A program made the translations under genes and the position numbers. A DNA stretch of 41,224 nt from Bacteroidales bacterium. Lineage in GTDB: Bacteria > Bacteroidota > Bacteroidia > Bacteroidales > UBA7960. The notes under the pieces are model-generated. The model worked only from the letters and a program-made list of their open reading frames with translations, had not been told where the DNA came from and searched no databases. Where the stretch lies: positions 1-41,224 of the forward strand of contig SLQX01000120.1 in the NCBI GenBank assembly GCA_007131245.1. Reading direction: 5' to 3'. Shown here in pieces: positions 24,818 to 34,868 of this stretch. The first letter of the stretch is position 1. Every line of letters begins with the position of its first letter.

Positions 24818-25522
24818 TTATTTTATCTCACCACCACCAAATAATACAAGACCCTTGAGGTAAAGCACTTTTTCAGGATTTTTTGAGGTGGTATCTTCAT
24901 TCAATGTGCGTTCATCGGAGAACCCACCAAAAATGGCTGTAACGTCATTTACCACAACCCAGTCTTCAGGAACTCGAAGGGTTGTCCCACCAAAGATGCA
25001 TACCATGTCAATAGCATTAATCCCACTTGCCAGTTCGCAAGTGCGCAAATCAAACTCAGCCCCACCAAAAATGGCTGTAAGTTTACCCCCTTTAAAATTT
25101 TTAGAATGGATTTTCTTTTCAGCTCCGCCAAATATACTTACATCATTTATGTAGTCGTTTACATTTTCATCTTCCGGCACATTGATTTGCCGGGCAGAAA
25201 AACTTTTTCTTTTCATCAGCATGGCCAGCCCGGCTACAATCAATACCAGGGGTATGGTAAAACGTAAAACATCGCGCACGGAAATTGAAAAGATATCAGC
25301 TGCAAGGAAAACACCGCCAATCAGAAACAAAACCAGTCCGGTGGTTTTGTTTCTATCTGTAACCAAAAATACAAGGCCCAGAAGCACCAGGATAGATTTC
25401 CAGGTAAATACCCACGGAGGAACTTCCATGGGTACAATATCATAATATTTCAGCATCAACACCACTCCTGCAATCAACAGGAGGATACCCACCAAAAAAC
25501 GTTTTTCTACATGAGTTTTCAT
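24818..25522 (-). CDS. LiaF-like membrane protein with IFGG repeats
   Basis: The 234-residue protein has four short hydrophobic segments in residues 8-105 (DUF5668-like), then a soluble C-terminal part. The latter repeats a motif around IFGGAE: DVSIFGGAEKKI, TAIFGGAEFDLR, MVCIFGGTTLRVP, TAIFGGFSDE and LVLFGGGE, which fits the beta-helix of LiaF-type domains (cell-wall-active antibiotic response). LiaF in Firmicutes inhibits a sensor kinase; no kinase adjoins it here, so that role is not implied. The start is the ATG at 25522. Confidence 0.8.
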   Translation of the reverse strand: MKTHVEKRFLVGILLLIAGVVLMLKYYDIVPMEVPPWVFTWKSILVLLGLVFLVTDRNKTTGLVLFLIGGVFLAADIFSISVRDVLRFTIPLVLIVAGLAMLMKRKSFSARQINVPEDENVNDYINDVSIFGGAEKKIHSKNFKGGKLTAIFGGAEFDLRTCELASGINAIDMVCIFGGTTLRVPEDWVVVNDVTAIFGGFSDERTLNEDTTSKNPEKVLYLKGLVLFGGGEIK

Positions 25523-25676
25523 AATTCTTTTAAGTTAAGTGATACATCTGCTTTCAATTTCTCCAAAATCTTACAGTATAATATTAACCGTATTTGTTAA
25601 AATAGTTTTACCAAAATTACATGAAAAGTTAAAACCTGGGGACTTTTAACGAAAAACTTCCGAAAAACAGTAGAAG

Positions 25677-26081
25677 TCACTTTTCTTTTCCACTCTCCAG
25701 ATCACTGATATGCAAATTGAGGGCTTTCACACTGATATTGATTTCCCAGATACTTATGGCCAGGGATACAATCAACATTACCAGTCCCAGCCCAAAAATA
25801 ACTTCTGCTGCCAGGTTTCTTCCCACATAAATCAAAAACATGCTCAACACACATAACAGGAGGCTGCCTACTCCATAAATTTGCATACTTTTAATAAGAA
25901 CAATCCTGCGTCGCAAATTGGCTATTTGTCCGTACAAAACATGACTGGGATCGGACTTGTACTGGGCATGCAGACTTCTTACAAGCTGAGCCAGGGTAAG
26001 AAACCGGTTTGTATAAGCAAGAAGAATAAGGGAAATTGCCGAAAAAAGCAATGCAGGTGTGGTTAATGTGAGGGTAGCCAT
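25677..26081 (-). CDS. DUF2721 family membrane protein
   Basis: The 134-residue protein starts MATLTLTTPALLFSAISLIL and continues LLAYTNRFLTLAQLVR, which is the recognisable N terminus of DUF2721 proteins. Three hydrophobic segments follow, with charged loops including NLRRRIVLIKSMQ. I start at the ATG at 26081 rather than the TTG at 26123 because the family begins with this LTTPALLFSA segment. The gene faces the opposite direction to the TonB receptor. Its function is unknown. Confidence 0.8.
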   Translation of the reverse strand: MATLTLTTPALLFSAISLILLAYTNRFLTLAQLVRSLHAQYKSDPSHVLYGQIANLRRRIVLIKSMQIYGVGSLLLCVLSMFLIYVGRNLAAEVIFGLGLVMLIVSLAISIWEINISVKALNLHISDLESGKEK

Positions 26082-26290
26082 ACGTTGATGTTTTGTTAGG
26101 GTTATGAATAATGACTTTGACAACAGGGCAAATTTCGGACAAAAGCTGTAAACATTTACCGTCTTGTCAAAAAAAGTTCAAATTATGGTCTGAAGAAACA
26201 ATATGAATTGTTTAATCTTTTTCGTTACATGATAAACAAAAAAAGTGTTTTGGTGTTTTTCTATGGATATAATCATGCTATTGAAAAACG

Positions 26291-28699
26291 ATGAATATGG
26301 TGAAAAATCGAATTTTGGGGATGTATTTATTGACAGCAGTTTCACTGTCAATGCTTATACTGGGGAATTTATTTGCTCAAAGTGGAACCATAAGCGGACG
26401 GGTTATCAACGAAAAGAATAATGAACCCCTCCCCTTTGTCAACCTTGTTATTTACGAAACCAACATAGGCAGTACCACCGATCTGGATGGAAATTTTCTC
26501 TTCACAGGGTTGGAGCCTGGTTTTGTGCGGCTCGAGGTATCAGCAGTGGGCTTTGAAAGGAAAATCACCGAGGAGTTTATGGTGACCAATGCACGTACGG
26601 CCAACATTGACATTGAGCTCAGAGAGGTAGATATTGAGCTTGATGAAGTTGTTGTCGAAGCCTCTCCTTTTCAGCGCCGGGAGGAAAGTCCGGTTTCACT
26701 TCGCAGACTGGGCATATCAGAAATAGAGCGCAGCCCTGGCAGCAACAGGGATATATCACGGGTCATACAATCATTACCGGGAGTGGCCTTTACCCCTGCC
26801 TTCCGCAATGATGTTATCATTCGTGGAGGCGGACCCAACGAAAACCGTTTCTTCCTTGATGGTGTTGAGATACCAAATCTTAACCATTTTGCCACACAGG
26901 GAGCCAGCGGGGGACCTGTAGGAATCATCAACGTAGACTTTATTCGAGAAATAGAGATGTACTCTTCTGCTTTTCCGGCCAACAGGGGAAATGCATTAAG
27001 CTCTGTTTTTGAATTCAGGCAGGTGAGGGGCGATCGTGAAAGGTGGAATTTCAGAGGGGCCATCGGAGCCAGCGACCTTGCCCTCACACTGGACGGGCCC
27101 CTTGCAGAACATACCACCATGGTTTTTTCCGCCAGGAGGTCCTATCTGCAATTTCTTTTTAGTGCCATTGGCCTGCCCTTCCTGCCCACATACAATGATT
27201 TTCAGTTTAAAACCGATACACGGTTATCTGATAATTCAGACTTAACCTTTATTGGTATCGGCGCCCTTGACCAATTTCGCCTCAATACCGACTTGCAGGA
27301 AGATGGTACCGAAGAACAAAAGTTTATCCTGGATTATTTGCCCGTCAATGAACAATGGAACTATACAATTGGAGCGGTTTACCGCAGATTCAGAGACAAT
27401 GGTTTTGACAGGGTGGTGTTAAGTCGTAACATGCTGCGTAATTTTTCTTACAAATACCCTGACAATAATGAATCAAGAGCTCGTACCTTTGATTATGAAT
27501 CCGATGAGATTGAAAACAAGGTACGGTATGAAAGAACAACACAGATGGGGCCATGGCGCTTACTTTTGGGCGCCGGCGGAGAATATGCCAAATATCTCAA
27601 CGACACTTACCAGGAAGTTTTTCAGCAAAACCAACCATTCACCATTGAATATGATTCATTCCTGGAAATTTATAAATACAGCCTTTTTGGCCAGATCACC
27701 CGCAATTTCATGAATGACAGAGCTTCTCTTTCGTTGGGTTTGCGAAGCGATGGAAATAACTATTCCAGCCAAATGGCCAACCCTTTAAACCAGTTCAGTC
27801 CACGTCTCTCAGGCTCTTACCAGCTAAGGGGCAACTTTACCCTTAATGCAAGTACCGGGCGTTTTTTCCAGCTACCATCATACACTACCCTTGGATTCAG
27901 AGATAACCAGGGTGTTTTAAGAAACAAGGAAAATGATTTAAAGTACATCAGTGTTGACCATTATGTAGCGGGTTTTGAGTATTTGCCAACCCGCCAAACC
28001 AAAATCACCCTGGAAGGATTTTATAAAAATTACAACAACTATCCTTTTTCGGTCCAGGATAGTGTGCCCCTTGGTAGCAAATCGGCAGACTTTGGAATAT
28101 TTGGTGATGAAGAGGTAACTTCTACCAGCGATGGCCGGGCATATGGAGCTGAGTTGCTGTACCGTGAACAAAGATTCAGGGGGCTGAATATCATTCTTTC
28201 GTATACCTTTGTCAGAAGCGAATTTCAGGACTTATCGGGAGATTACATTCCCTCATCATGGGATAACCGCCATATTGTAAACCTCACGGCCACCCAAAAG
28301 CTTCCCCGTAACTGGGATATTGGTGCAAAGTGGAGATTTTCGGGAGGGGCCCCATACACCCCTTTTGACTTTGAAACATCGCGAAACGTGGATGCCTGGG
28401 ATGCACAAAGGCAAGGTTATCTCGACTATAAACGGTTTAACGAAAACCGTCTCAGCTCCTTCCATCAGCTGGACCTCAGAATTGACAAGCAGTACTTTTT
28501 CAACAATTTTTCCCTGATGTTTTACCTGGACATCCAAAACGTTTATAACTTTCAGTCCGAACTCCCCCCCAATCTGCTCAGGGAATCCGATGAAGATGGA
28601 AATTATTTGCCGGCAGAGGACGGGGAATACACACTGAAAGAAATCCGTAACACCACAGGTACTGTGCTGCCCACAGTGGGCATTATGTTTGAATTTTAA
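26291..28699 (+). CDS. TonB-dependent receptor with carboxypeptidase-regulatory domain
   Basis: This 802-residue outer membrane protein starts with a signal peptide ending near GNLFAQ. The N-terminal domain SGTISGRVINEKNNEPLPFV to about residue 115 is the carboxypeptidase-regulatory type, followed by a plug (GVAFTPAFRNDVIIRGGGPN, FFLDGVEIPNLNHF) and a long beta-barrel ending in aromatic residues, VGIMFEF. It is a TonB-dependent transporter for an unknown ligand, perhaps iron or another metal chelate. It is shorter than SusC-type glycan receptors, and no SusD partner is encoded next to it. The DUF2271-like gene follows after only 13 bases, so the two are probably one transcript. Confidence 0.92.
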   Translation: MNMVKNRILGMYLLTAVSLSMLILGNLFAQSGTISGRVINEKNNEPLPFVNLVIYETNIGSTTDLDGNFLFTGLEPGFVRLEVSAVGFERKITEEFMVTNARTANIDIELREVDIELDEVVVEASPFQRREESPVSLRRLGISEIERSPGSNRDISRVIQSLPGVAFTPAFRNDVIIRGGGPNENRFFLDGVEIPNLNHFATQGASGGPVGIINVDFIREIEMYSSAFPANRGNALSSVFEFRQVRGDRERWNFRGAIGASDLALTLDGPLAEHTTMVFSARRSYLQFLFSAIGLPFLPTYNDFQFKTDTRLSDNSDLTFIGIGALDQFRLNTDLQEDGTEEQKFILDYLPVNEQWNYTIGAVYRRFRDNGFDRVVLSRNMLRNFSYKYPDNNESRARTFDYESDEIENKVRYERTTQMGPWRLLLGAGGEYAKYLNDTYQEVFQQNQPFTIEYDSFLEIYKYSLFGQITRNFMNDRASLSLGLRSDGNNYSSQMANPLNQFSPRLSGSYQLRGNFTLNASTGRFFQLPSYTTLGFRDNQGVLRNKENDLKYISVDHYVAGFEYLPTRQTKITLEGFYKNYNNYPFSVQDSVPLGSKSADFGIFGDEEVTSTSDGRAYGAELLYREQRFRGLNIILSYTFVRSEFQDLSGDYIPSSWDNRHIVNLTATQKLPRNWDIGAKWRFSGGAPYTPFDFETSRNVDAWDAQRQGYLDYKRFNENRLSSFHQLDLRIDKQYFFNNFSLMFYLDIQNVYNFQSELPPNLLRESDEDGNYLPAEDGEYTLKEIRNTTGTVLPTVGIMFEF

Positions 28700-28712
28700 A
28701 AAAAAGCGCCAT

Positions 28713-29495
28713 ATGATACCTCAAACAACATCCACCGCAACTTTGACAGTTTTATTACCGCTTCTTTTGACTTTCACTCCGGTTAATGATCAACAGCAGC
28801 GCTGGTGGCAGCGCAGTAAACAACCAACACCTGCCGAAGTACTCCAAACTCATACAGACAGTGCAGGCAAACAGCTTATCATTAGCTTTACAAAGGGTGA
28901 AGAACATAATCATCCCCTGATGGCTTTCTGGACGGAGGACACAGCAGGGAATTATTTGCAAAGCCTGTATGTGGCCCAATCCATTGCCAAAGGATACTTT
29001 CGACATGGAGATGCCTCCAGTGGCCGCTGGCAACCCGGCCCCTTGCGAAGACCAGCCGCTCTTCCCTATTGGGGTCACCAAAGAGGAGTAGAGGCGCCCG
29101 ATGGTTATTTTATCCCAACCCAGGATGAGCCCATGCCTGATGCCGTTACCGGACCTACCCCCAAAGCCGACTTTGTAATACAAACCACCCTAAAAGCTAC
29201 AACACCTAAGGTTTTCAATATTTACATGGAAATTAACCAATCCTGGGACTGGAACCAGCACTGGCATAACAATAAGTTTCCCGGAGATGAGCATTATATG
29301 ACCTCAAGCCAACCTGCCCTGGTTTACAAAGTAACAATCGATACCTCTGACCCACAAAATGAATACATCATGCACCCCATCGGTCACAGTCACTGGGCAG
29401 GTGCAACGGGGGAGCTTTTTGACGATCTCAGTACCATTACTACGGCACTAAATATCACCGAAAAAGTAAAAGTTCAACTCAAACAAAACCCCTGA
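28713..29495 (+). CDS. Exported DUF2271-like protein
   Basis: The 260-residue protein has a hydrophobic start (TATLTVLLPLLLTFTPV) that may be a signal peptide. The mature part has HPLMAFWTEDTAGNYLQSLY, RRPAALPYWGHQRG and PDAVTGPTPKADFVIQTTL, with VFNIYMEINQSWDWNQHW. This series resembles the DUF2271 group of periplasmic proteins often found near iron-uptake and flavin-transfer genes. I start at the ATG at 28713; the frame extends only to a TTG at 28689 inside the receptor end. It follows the TonB receptor by 13 bases, so a role in handling the same substrate is plausible. Function is unproven. Confidence 0.65.
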   Translation: MIPQTTSTATLTVLLPLLLTFTPVNDQQQRWWQRSKQPTPAEVLQTHTDSAGKQLIISFTKGEEHNHPLMAFWTEDTAGNYLQSLYVAQSIAKGYFRHGDASSGRWQPGPLRRPAALPYWGHQRGVEAPDGYFIPTQDEPMPDAVTGPTPKADFVIQTTLKATTPKVFNIYMEINQSWDWNQHWHNNKFPGDEHYMTSSQPALVYKVTIDTSDPQNEYIMHPIGHSHWAGATGELFDDLSTITTALNITEKVKVQLKQNP

Positions 29496-29599
29496 CAAAT
29501 TTCCTCTCAGAGTTATTCCAATCTGCTCAATTTTTCTTAACCAGGAATATTTTTCTATTCCAGCCGATTTTACTAATTTGGCGCACCAAAACCAACTCT

Positions 29600-30760
29600 A
29601 TGGAATTGCTCAATCACGATCAACTGAAAGAATTACACACCTTAAGAAAATGGATGCACCAGTACCCTGAGCTATCGGGCAAAGAAAAAAACACATCTCT
29701 CAAGCTGGAAAGCTTTCTAAAGCAAACCCAGCCCGATAAAATCATCACAGGGCTGGGTGGGTTTGGTGTAGCTGCCATATATGTTTTTGATAAGTCAGGA
29801 CCTACCATCCTGGTGAGGGCAGATATGGATGCACTACCCATAGATGAGGTAAATACCTTTACTCATAAATCACAAACTGAAGGGGTATCCCACAAATGCG
29901 GACATGATGGTCACAGCACCATATTGGCTGGCTTGTCATTGGCCATTAAAAACAAACCTTTCTCTACAGGCAGGGTAGTATTACTTTTTCAGCCTGAAGA
30001 GGAGACTGGTCAGGGGGCAGCTAAAGTAATTGCTGACGAAGCCTTCAAAATGATAAAACCCGATTATGCCCTGGCATTGCACAACCTTCCGGGCTTTGAG
30101 AAAGCAGGAGTCGTCCTGAAGGAAGGGCCTTTTGCCGCAGCCTCCAAAGGAATGATCGTCAAAATCAACGGAGCATCATCTCATGCAGCACACCCCGAGC
30201 AGGGTAACACCCCGGCACCAATGATGGCACATGCCATGCTGCAACTGCCTGAAATTCCGAAAAAAAAATCTTCCAAATTGAATGACTTTGCCCTGATAAC
30301 CATTATCCATGCCACCCTGGGTGAAGTTGCCTTCGGCACCAATCCGGGCAAGGGTGTTTTGATGGCAACCCTGCGCACCTATTACAACGATGACATGGAA
30401 ACCCTGGTAAAAGAAGCAGAGAAACACATCAAAATTCTCGCTGAAGATCATAAAATGAAAATCGATATTTCTTACACCGAAGAGTTTCCGGCTACCATCA
30501 ATGACCAAAGTGTAACGGATATCATACGGCAGACAAGCGAAGAGCTGGGTGAAAAAATCATTGAAATTCAGGAGCCCTTTCGATGGTCAGAAGACTTTGG
30601 ACATTTTACTTCCAACTTCCCGGCAGCACTTTTTGGTATAGGTAGTGGAGAAGATAGTCCGGGTTTGCATAATAACGATTATGATTTTCCCGATGAAGTT
30701 ATACCCCATGCTGTATCTGTTTTTTATCACAGTTTAGAAAAACTCCTTAAGAAATCATAG
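29600..30760 (+). CDS. M20 family amidohydrolase (IAA-amino acid hydrolase type)
   Basis: This 386-residue metal-dependent hydrolase removes acyl or amino-acid groups from amides. Metal-binding parts visible are ADMDALP, KCGHDGHS, the QPEEETGQGA acidic pair, ALHNLPG and the late LHNNDYDFP. A dimerisation insert (about 185-290) starts KGMIVKINGASSHAAHP. Sequence and length match the M20D group. No signal peptide is seen, so it is cytoplasmic. The racemase-like gene begins 26 bases downstream, suggesting a joint role in degrading an N-acylated or modified amino acid. The substrate is unknown. Confidence 0.9.
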   Translation: MELLNHDQLKELHTLRKWMHQYPELSGKEKNTSLKLESFLKQTQPDKIITGLGGFGVAAIYVFDKSGPTILVRADMDALPIDEVNTFTHKSQTEGVSHKCGHDGHSTILAGLSLAIKNKPFSTGRVVLLFQPEEETGQGAAKVIADEAFKMIKPDYALALHNLPGFEKAGVVLKEGPFAAASKGMIVKINGASSHAAHPEQGNTPAPMMAHAMLQLPEIPKKKSSKLNDFALITIIHATLGEVAFGTNPGKGVLMATLRTYYNDDMETLVKEAEKHIKILAEDHKMKIDISYTEEFPATINDQSVTDIIRQTSEELGEKIIEIQEPFRWSEDFGHFTSNFPAALFGIGSGEDSPGLHNNDYDFPDEVIPHAVSVFYHSLEKLLKKS

Positions 30761-30786
30761 AAAGTCCCCAATAACCCATACAACCT

Positions 30787-31938
30787 ATGTTTCATACTTC
30801 ACACATTGAAATCAGCAAGTCGGCTTACAAAAAAAACATTCGATACCTGAAAAAACTGGTAGGCCCGGACACCGTGATATCATCTGTTATCAAAGGAAAC
30901 GCTTATGGCCATGGTATAGAAAATATAGTTCCCCTGGCAGAAATTTCAGGAATATCACATTTTAGTGTTTTTTCAGCATCAGAAGCCCTTCAGGCAAACA
31001 GCATCAAATCTGCACACTCTACCCTTATGATAATGGGGCTTCTGGACGATGAAGAAATTGAATGGGCTATCAAAAATGATGTGGAGTTCTTTGTCTTTGA
31101 TATGGGAAGGCTGCATAAAACCATTGAAATTGCCAGCAAACTAAAGAAAAAAGCCCATTTGCATATTGAAGTGGAAACCGGGTTTCACCGAACAGGGTTT
31201 GACAGTGACGAAATCCCTGAACTGGTACAATTTCTAAAAAAGAACCAGGAACACTTTTATTTTGAAGGTCTTTGCACACATTATGCCGGTGCTGAAAGTA
31301 TTGCCAACTATGTAAGGATACGTGAGCAAATCTCTCTGTACAGAAAATACAACAGGTACTTTAACCGCCACAATCTTATTCCTGCCCGCAAGCATACAGC
31401 CTGCTCAGCAGCAGTTCTGACCTATCCCACCACCATTATGGATATGGTGCGTATCGGGATTGCCCAGTATGGATTCTGGCCCAGCACTGAAACCCAAATG
31501 TTCCGATTCAAAAAGGAGCCCCAAAATACCAACCCCCTAAAAAGACTTATTACATGGAAAACCAGGGTTATGGTAGTAAAAAATGTGGAAGCGGGCCAGT
31601 TTATTGGTTACGGATCGTCTTTTCTTGCCAACAAGAAAATGAAAATTGCCATCATCCCGGTCGGCTACTCCAATGGTTTCAGCCGCTCGCTTTCCAACAT
31701 GGGACGGGTATTGATCCGGGGGAAGCGCGTACCGGTTATCGGCACGGTTACCATGAACACCATGACCGTCAATGTATCAGATATCCCTAACATTGAAAAA
31801 GGGGATGAGGTGGTCATTATCGGAAAACAAAAAAGAATGAACATCAGTGTGGCCTCATTTTCTGACCTAAGTAGCCAGGTTAATTATCAAACCCTAACAC
31901 GATTGCCGGCCGATATTCCCCGGTATATCGTAAAGTAA
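30787..31938 (+). CDS. Alanine racemase-family protein (stand-alone)
   Basis: The 383-residue PLP enzyme is a fold-type III racemase. Lys36 in VIKGNAYGHG is the PLP lysine. HACSAA-like and MVRIGIAQYG segments, PVGYSNGFSR, and the catalytic Tyr in QFIGYGSSFLA are present. The late motif GTVTMNTMTVNV replaces the more usual G-x-V-x-MD with Asn. No signal peptide is seen. Many Bacteroidota carry alanine racemase fused to MurF for cell-wall synthesis; this free protein may be a second copy or a racemase for another amino acid. It is paired with an M20 amidohydrolase 26 bases upstream, which supports a catabolic role. Confidence 0.8.
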   Translation: MFHTSHIEISKSAYKKNIRYLKKLVGPDTVISSVIKGNAYGHGIENIVPLAEISGISHFSVFSASEALQANSIKSAHSTLMIMGLLDDEEIEWAIKNDVEFFVFDMGRLHKTIEIASKLKKKAHLHIEVETGFHRTGFDSDEIPELVQFLKKNQEHFYFEGLCTHYAGAESIANYVRIREQISLYRKYNRYFNRHNLIPARKHTACSAAVLTYPTTIMDMVRIGIAQYGFWPSTETQMFRFKKEPQNTNPLKRLITWKTRVMVVKNVEAGQFIGYGSSFLANKKMKIAIIPVGYSNGFSRSLSNMGRVLIRGKRVPVIGTVTMNTMTVNVSDIPNIEKGDEVVIIGKQKRMNISVASFSDLSSQVNYQTLTRLPADIPRYIVK

Positions 31939-32125
31939 CTCTCTTTTCTTTTTAATATCTCCCTCTTTTCTGGAATAAAATTCAGATTCCTTTTATTACG
32001 GTTTAGAAGCTAATTTCTACAATTCAGTTAGTATCTTGTTTTAAGAATGCTTCGCTGTGTGTTGTTTTGCATCCTGAATGGTTCGCCAGTGAGCGACCCG
32101 GTCAGTAAAAACAACGTTTAACCCA

Positions 32126-33616
32126 ATGCGAAATTTCTTAACAATGAGGAGACTATTTTTTATCATGGCAATGATACCGTTTCTGAGCCTAGCCCAGGAA
32201 AGTATCAATTTGCAGGAAGCAAGACAAATGGCCCTGGAGCATAACCGACAGCTGAAAATTGATCAGCTGGACAACCAGGGTGCTGCATTACAAACGCGAT
32301 CGGCTTTCACCAATTATTTACCCCGGTTCGATGCAGAAGGAGCTTACCAACGTCGCAACAAACCTTACAAACTTTTTGATTCGGATAAATTTTTGCCTTT
32401 GATTCCTTACCAGGGAATTGATAGCGAAACTGGCAGTTTCAATCCTGCCATTATGCAGGATCCGGAACTTGCACCGGAATTTTTGGTCTTTAACCCGCTT
32501 ACAGGAGAACCTGTTACCGACGAAGAGGGAAACCCCGTTTTTCAACAATATGCCTGGCTACCCAAAGAAAAGGGCGAAATCGGCCAGAAAAACAATTATC
32601 AGTTTGGCATTACCCTCAGCCAACCCCTTTTCATGGGTGGGAAAATAAGGTCTGGACATCGCATCGCCCAAAAGGCAGAGAAAATCTCCGAAATAAACAA
32701 GGATTTGAGCATATCACAAGTGGTTTTTCGCACGGATGAACTTTTCTGGCAGGTTGTAGCCCTGGAAGAAAAGCTTGAATTGAGCATAGCCTACCTTGAG
32801 ATGCTTGATAAACTGGTTCAGGATCTTGAAAATCTTTTTGAAGAGGGCATTGTTACCCGCAACCAAGTGCTGCAAGCGCAGGTGAAGTACAACGAGGTTG
32901 AGCTGTTAAAAGTAAAGGCCGAAAATGGATTGCACCTCAGCCGAATGGCCCTAAACCAGATGCTCGGCCAGCCTCTGACCCGCGAATTCGAACTGGATGA
33001 AAACTTTGAGGCAGATATGCTGCTTCTGGATGAGGAAAACATTGCTGAAACCGCAATGAGTCAGCGTCCTGAGCTGCAAATGCTTAACCAGTCAGTGTCT
33101 GTCGCAGCAGAAATGATCAAAGTAAAAAGGGCTGACATGATGCCATCTATGGGGTTGAAAGCCGGATACAGCTACAGCAATCCCAATCCTTACAATGGTT
33201 TTAAAGATGAGTTTGGAGGTGATTACAGCATAGGTGTGGGAATTTCAATCCCCATCTACCATTTTGGAGATAAGCGCCGCGAGGTGGCTCAGGCCCGAAT
33301 CGAAAAGGAGAAGATGCAGCTAAAGAAGGATGACACCCGCGAAATGATTGAGCTGCAGGTAAATCAAAGCATGCTGGATTTCAACGAAGCAATGGAAAAA
33401 ACAAAGCTTACACACCTTTCGCTGAAGCAAGCAAAAGAGAACCTGGATGTTACCAACAACCTGTTCAGGGAAGGCCGTGCCACAACCCGCGATGTATTGG
33501 AAGCACAGGCACACTGGCAGGAAGCACAGGCAGCCTATATAGAAGCAAAAGCCTCTGAAAAACTGGCCTACAGTAAATTACAGAAAAATCTTGGAAATAT
33601 TTATACATCGCACTAA
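32126..33616 (+). CDS. TolC-family outer membrane efflux protein
   Basis: The 496-residue protein has a signal peptide (MRRLFFIMAMIPFLSLAQ from the second Met, or six residues longer from the ATG at 32126). The mature part has the two-fold helical repeats of TolC: SINLQEARQMALEHNRQLKI, LEKLxx-type helices around KLVQDLENLFEEGIVTRNQV, and the second-half match REGRATTRDVLEAQAHWQEA. It forms the outer membrane channel of a three-part pump with the adaptor and RND genes that follow. It lies 115 bases before the adaptor gene. The 187 bases upstream of it show no clear promoter. Confidence 0.92.
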   Translation: MRNFLTMRRLFFIMAMIPFLSLAQESINLQEARQMALEHNRQLKIDQLDNQGAALQTRSAFTNYLPRFDAEGAYQRRNKPYKLFDSDKFLPLIPYQGIDSETGSFNPAIMQDPELAPEFLVFNPLTGEPVTDEEGNPVFQQYAWLPKEKGEIGQKNNYQFGITLSQPLFMGGKIRSGHRIAQKAEKISEINKDLSISQVVFRTDELFWQVVALEEKLELSIAYLEMLDKLVQDLENLFEEGIVTRNQVLQAQVKYNEVELLKVKAENGLHLSRMALNQMLGQPLTREFELDENFEADMLLLDEENIAETAMSQRPELQMLNQSVSVAAEMIKVKRADMMPSMGLKAGYSYSNPNPYNGFKDEFGGDYSIGVGISIPIYHFGDKRREVAQARIEKEKMQLKKDDTREMIELQVNQSMLDFNEAMEKTKLTHLSLKQAKENLDVTNNLFREGRATTRDVLEAQAHWQEAQAAYIEAKASEKLAYSKLQKNLGNIYTSH

Positions 33617-33731
33617 AGCTCCTTTACAGGTAAAAAAACCTAAGGTGAACAAAAATATCGCGATGACTAATAAACATAATCCGGTTAAAAATTAAAAAAG
33701 AAAAGATAATTAAACTACAAAATCGAAAAAA

Positions 33732-34868
33732 ATGAATCGAAAAGTTTTCCAAAAAAACTACACAAAAGTATCAGTGTATGAAGTCTCATCATCTTTCATA
33801 CAAGGAAGTAAAATTACACTTATGCAATGGTTTTTGCTGATGGCAATATTCTCCATCATCCTTTCCGGATGCGCGATACAGGAAGAGGAGCAACCAGCCC
33901 AAGATAAAGAAACTGTAGTAAGTACTTACCCGGCAAGCAAGGAAAGCTATTCACCCGAGCTTCACCTCAGTGGCACCGTATTTGCCAACCGTGAGGCAAA
34001 CCTGGGGGCGGGCTTTCCGGGCAAAGTGGAAAATATTATTTACCCCGAGGGAACCTGGGTAAAGAAAGACCAACTACTGGTAGAAATGGCAGGAGAAATG
34101 TTGGCGCAGGCCGAGGCTGAGTATCTCACATTACAAAAAGATTATGAACGAGTGGCCCGGCTTGTAAAAAACGGCACAATCACCCAACAGGAGTATGATC
34201 ATGTAAAAGCACGCTTTGATGCATCCAAGGCCAAATACGAGTTGGCTCAGAAAAACACGCAAATCCGGGCCCCTTTCAGTGGCACCATTGTAGACTACCT
34301 GGTGAATGAAGGAGAAAACTACTTTTTGAACCTGAACATGGAGCCCGGCTACTCAAATACAAGTGGCATATTGCGACTCATGCAGCTCGACCCCGTAAAG
34401 GTGAAGGTGGAAGTGAATGAGGGCGATTTGGCAAAAATAGAAAAAGGCACCCGGGCTTTGGTGAGGGTGGATGCGTTCCCCCAGGATGAATTTCATGGGG
34501 AAGTAACACTCATCAAACCCTATCTCTCCACCCGCACACGCAGTGCATCCATAGAAATCAGCATCCCCAACCCAGACACCCGGCTCAAACCCGGTATGTT
34601 TGCCAGGGTAAACCTCCAGTTACCCGACCACAAAGCGGTATTTGTCCCCATGGAGGCCATTTACCGTGATCCGGAAACGGATAAAGAACTGGTACATGTT
34701 GTGAAAAACAATATGGTGGAAACCCGGGAAACAGGCCGTATAAGTGAAAAAGATGACAGGGTGGTTCTCACCAACATCTTTGACGGTGATGAAGTAATAA
34801 TTGGTGGGAAAAACCGCGTAAATGAAGGAGATAAAGTTTCGATCATAAATAATGGAGGAAGAGAATAA
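33732..34868 (+). CDS. RND efflux periplasmic adaptor (membrane fusion lipoprotein)
   Basis: The adaptor connects the inner membrane RND pump with the TolC channel. It has a lipobox ILSGC (Cys47 from the ATG at 33732), a beta-barrel/lipoyl part with GKVENIIYPEGTWVKKDQLLVEM, a helical hairpin around EAEYLTLQKDYERVARLVKN, and IRAPFSGTIVDYLVNEGE. Its C terminus has IFDGDEVIIGGKNRVNEGDKV, typical of the family. An alternative start at 33822 gives a shorter leader, MQWFLLMAIFSIILSGC, with a possible AAGGAAG ribosome site; the longer frame has a 30-residue charged extension. Its stop overlaps the RND start by one base. Confidence 0.9.
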   Translation: MNRKVFQKNYTKVSVYEVSSSFIQGSKITLMQWFLLMAIFSIILSGCAIQEEEQPAQDKETVVSTYPASKESYSPELHLSGTVFANREANLGAGFPGKVENIIYPEGTWVKKDQLLVEMAGEMLAQAEAEYLTLQKDYERVARLVKNGTITQQEYDHVKARFDASKAKYELAQKNTQIRAPFSGTIVDYLVNEGENYFLNLNMEPGYSNTSGILRLMQLDPVKVKVEVNEGDLAKIEKGTRALVRVDAFPQDEFHGEVTLIKPYLSTRTRSASIEISIPNPDTRLKPGMFARVNLQLPDHKAVFVPMEAIYRDPETDKELVHVVKNNMVETRETGRISEKDDRVVLTNIFDGDEVIIGGKNRVNEGDKVSIINNGGRE

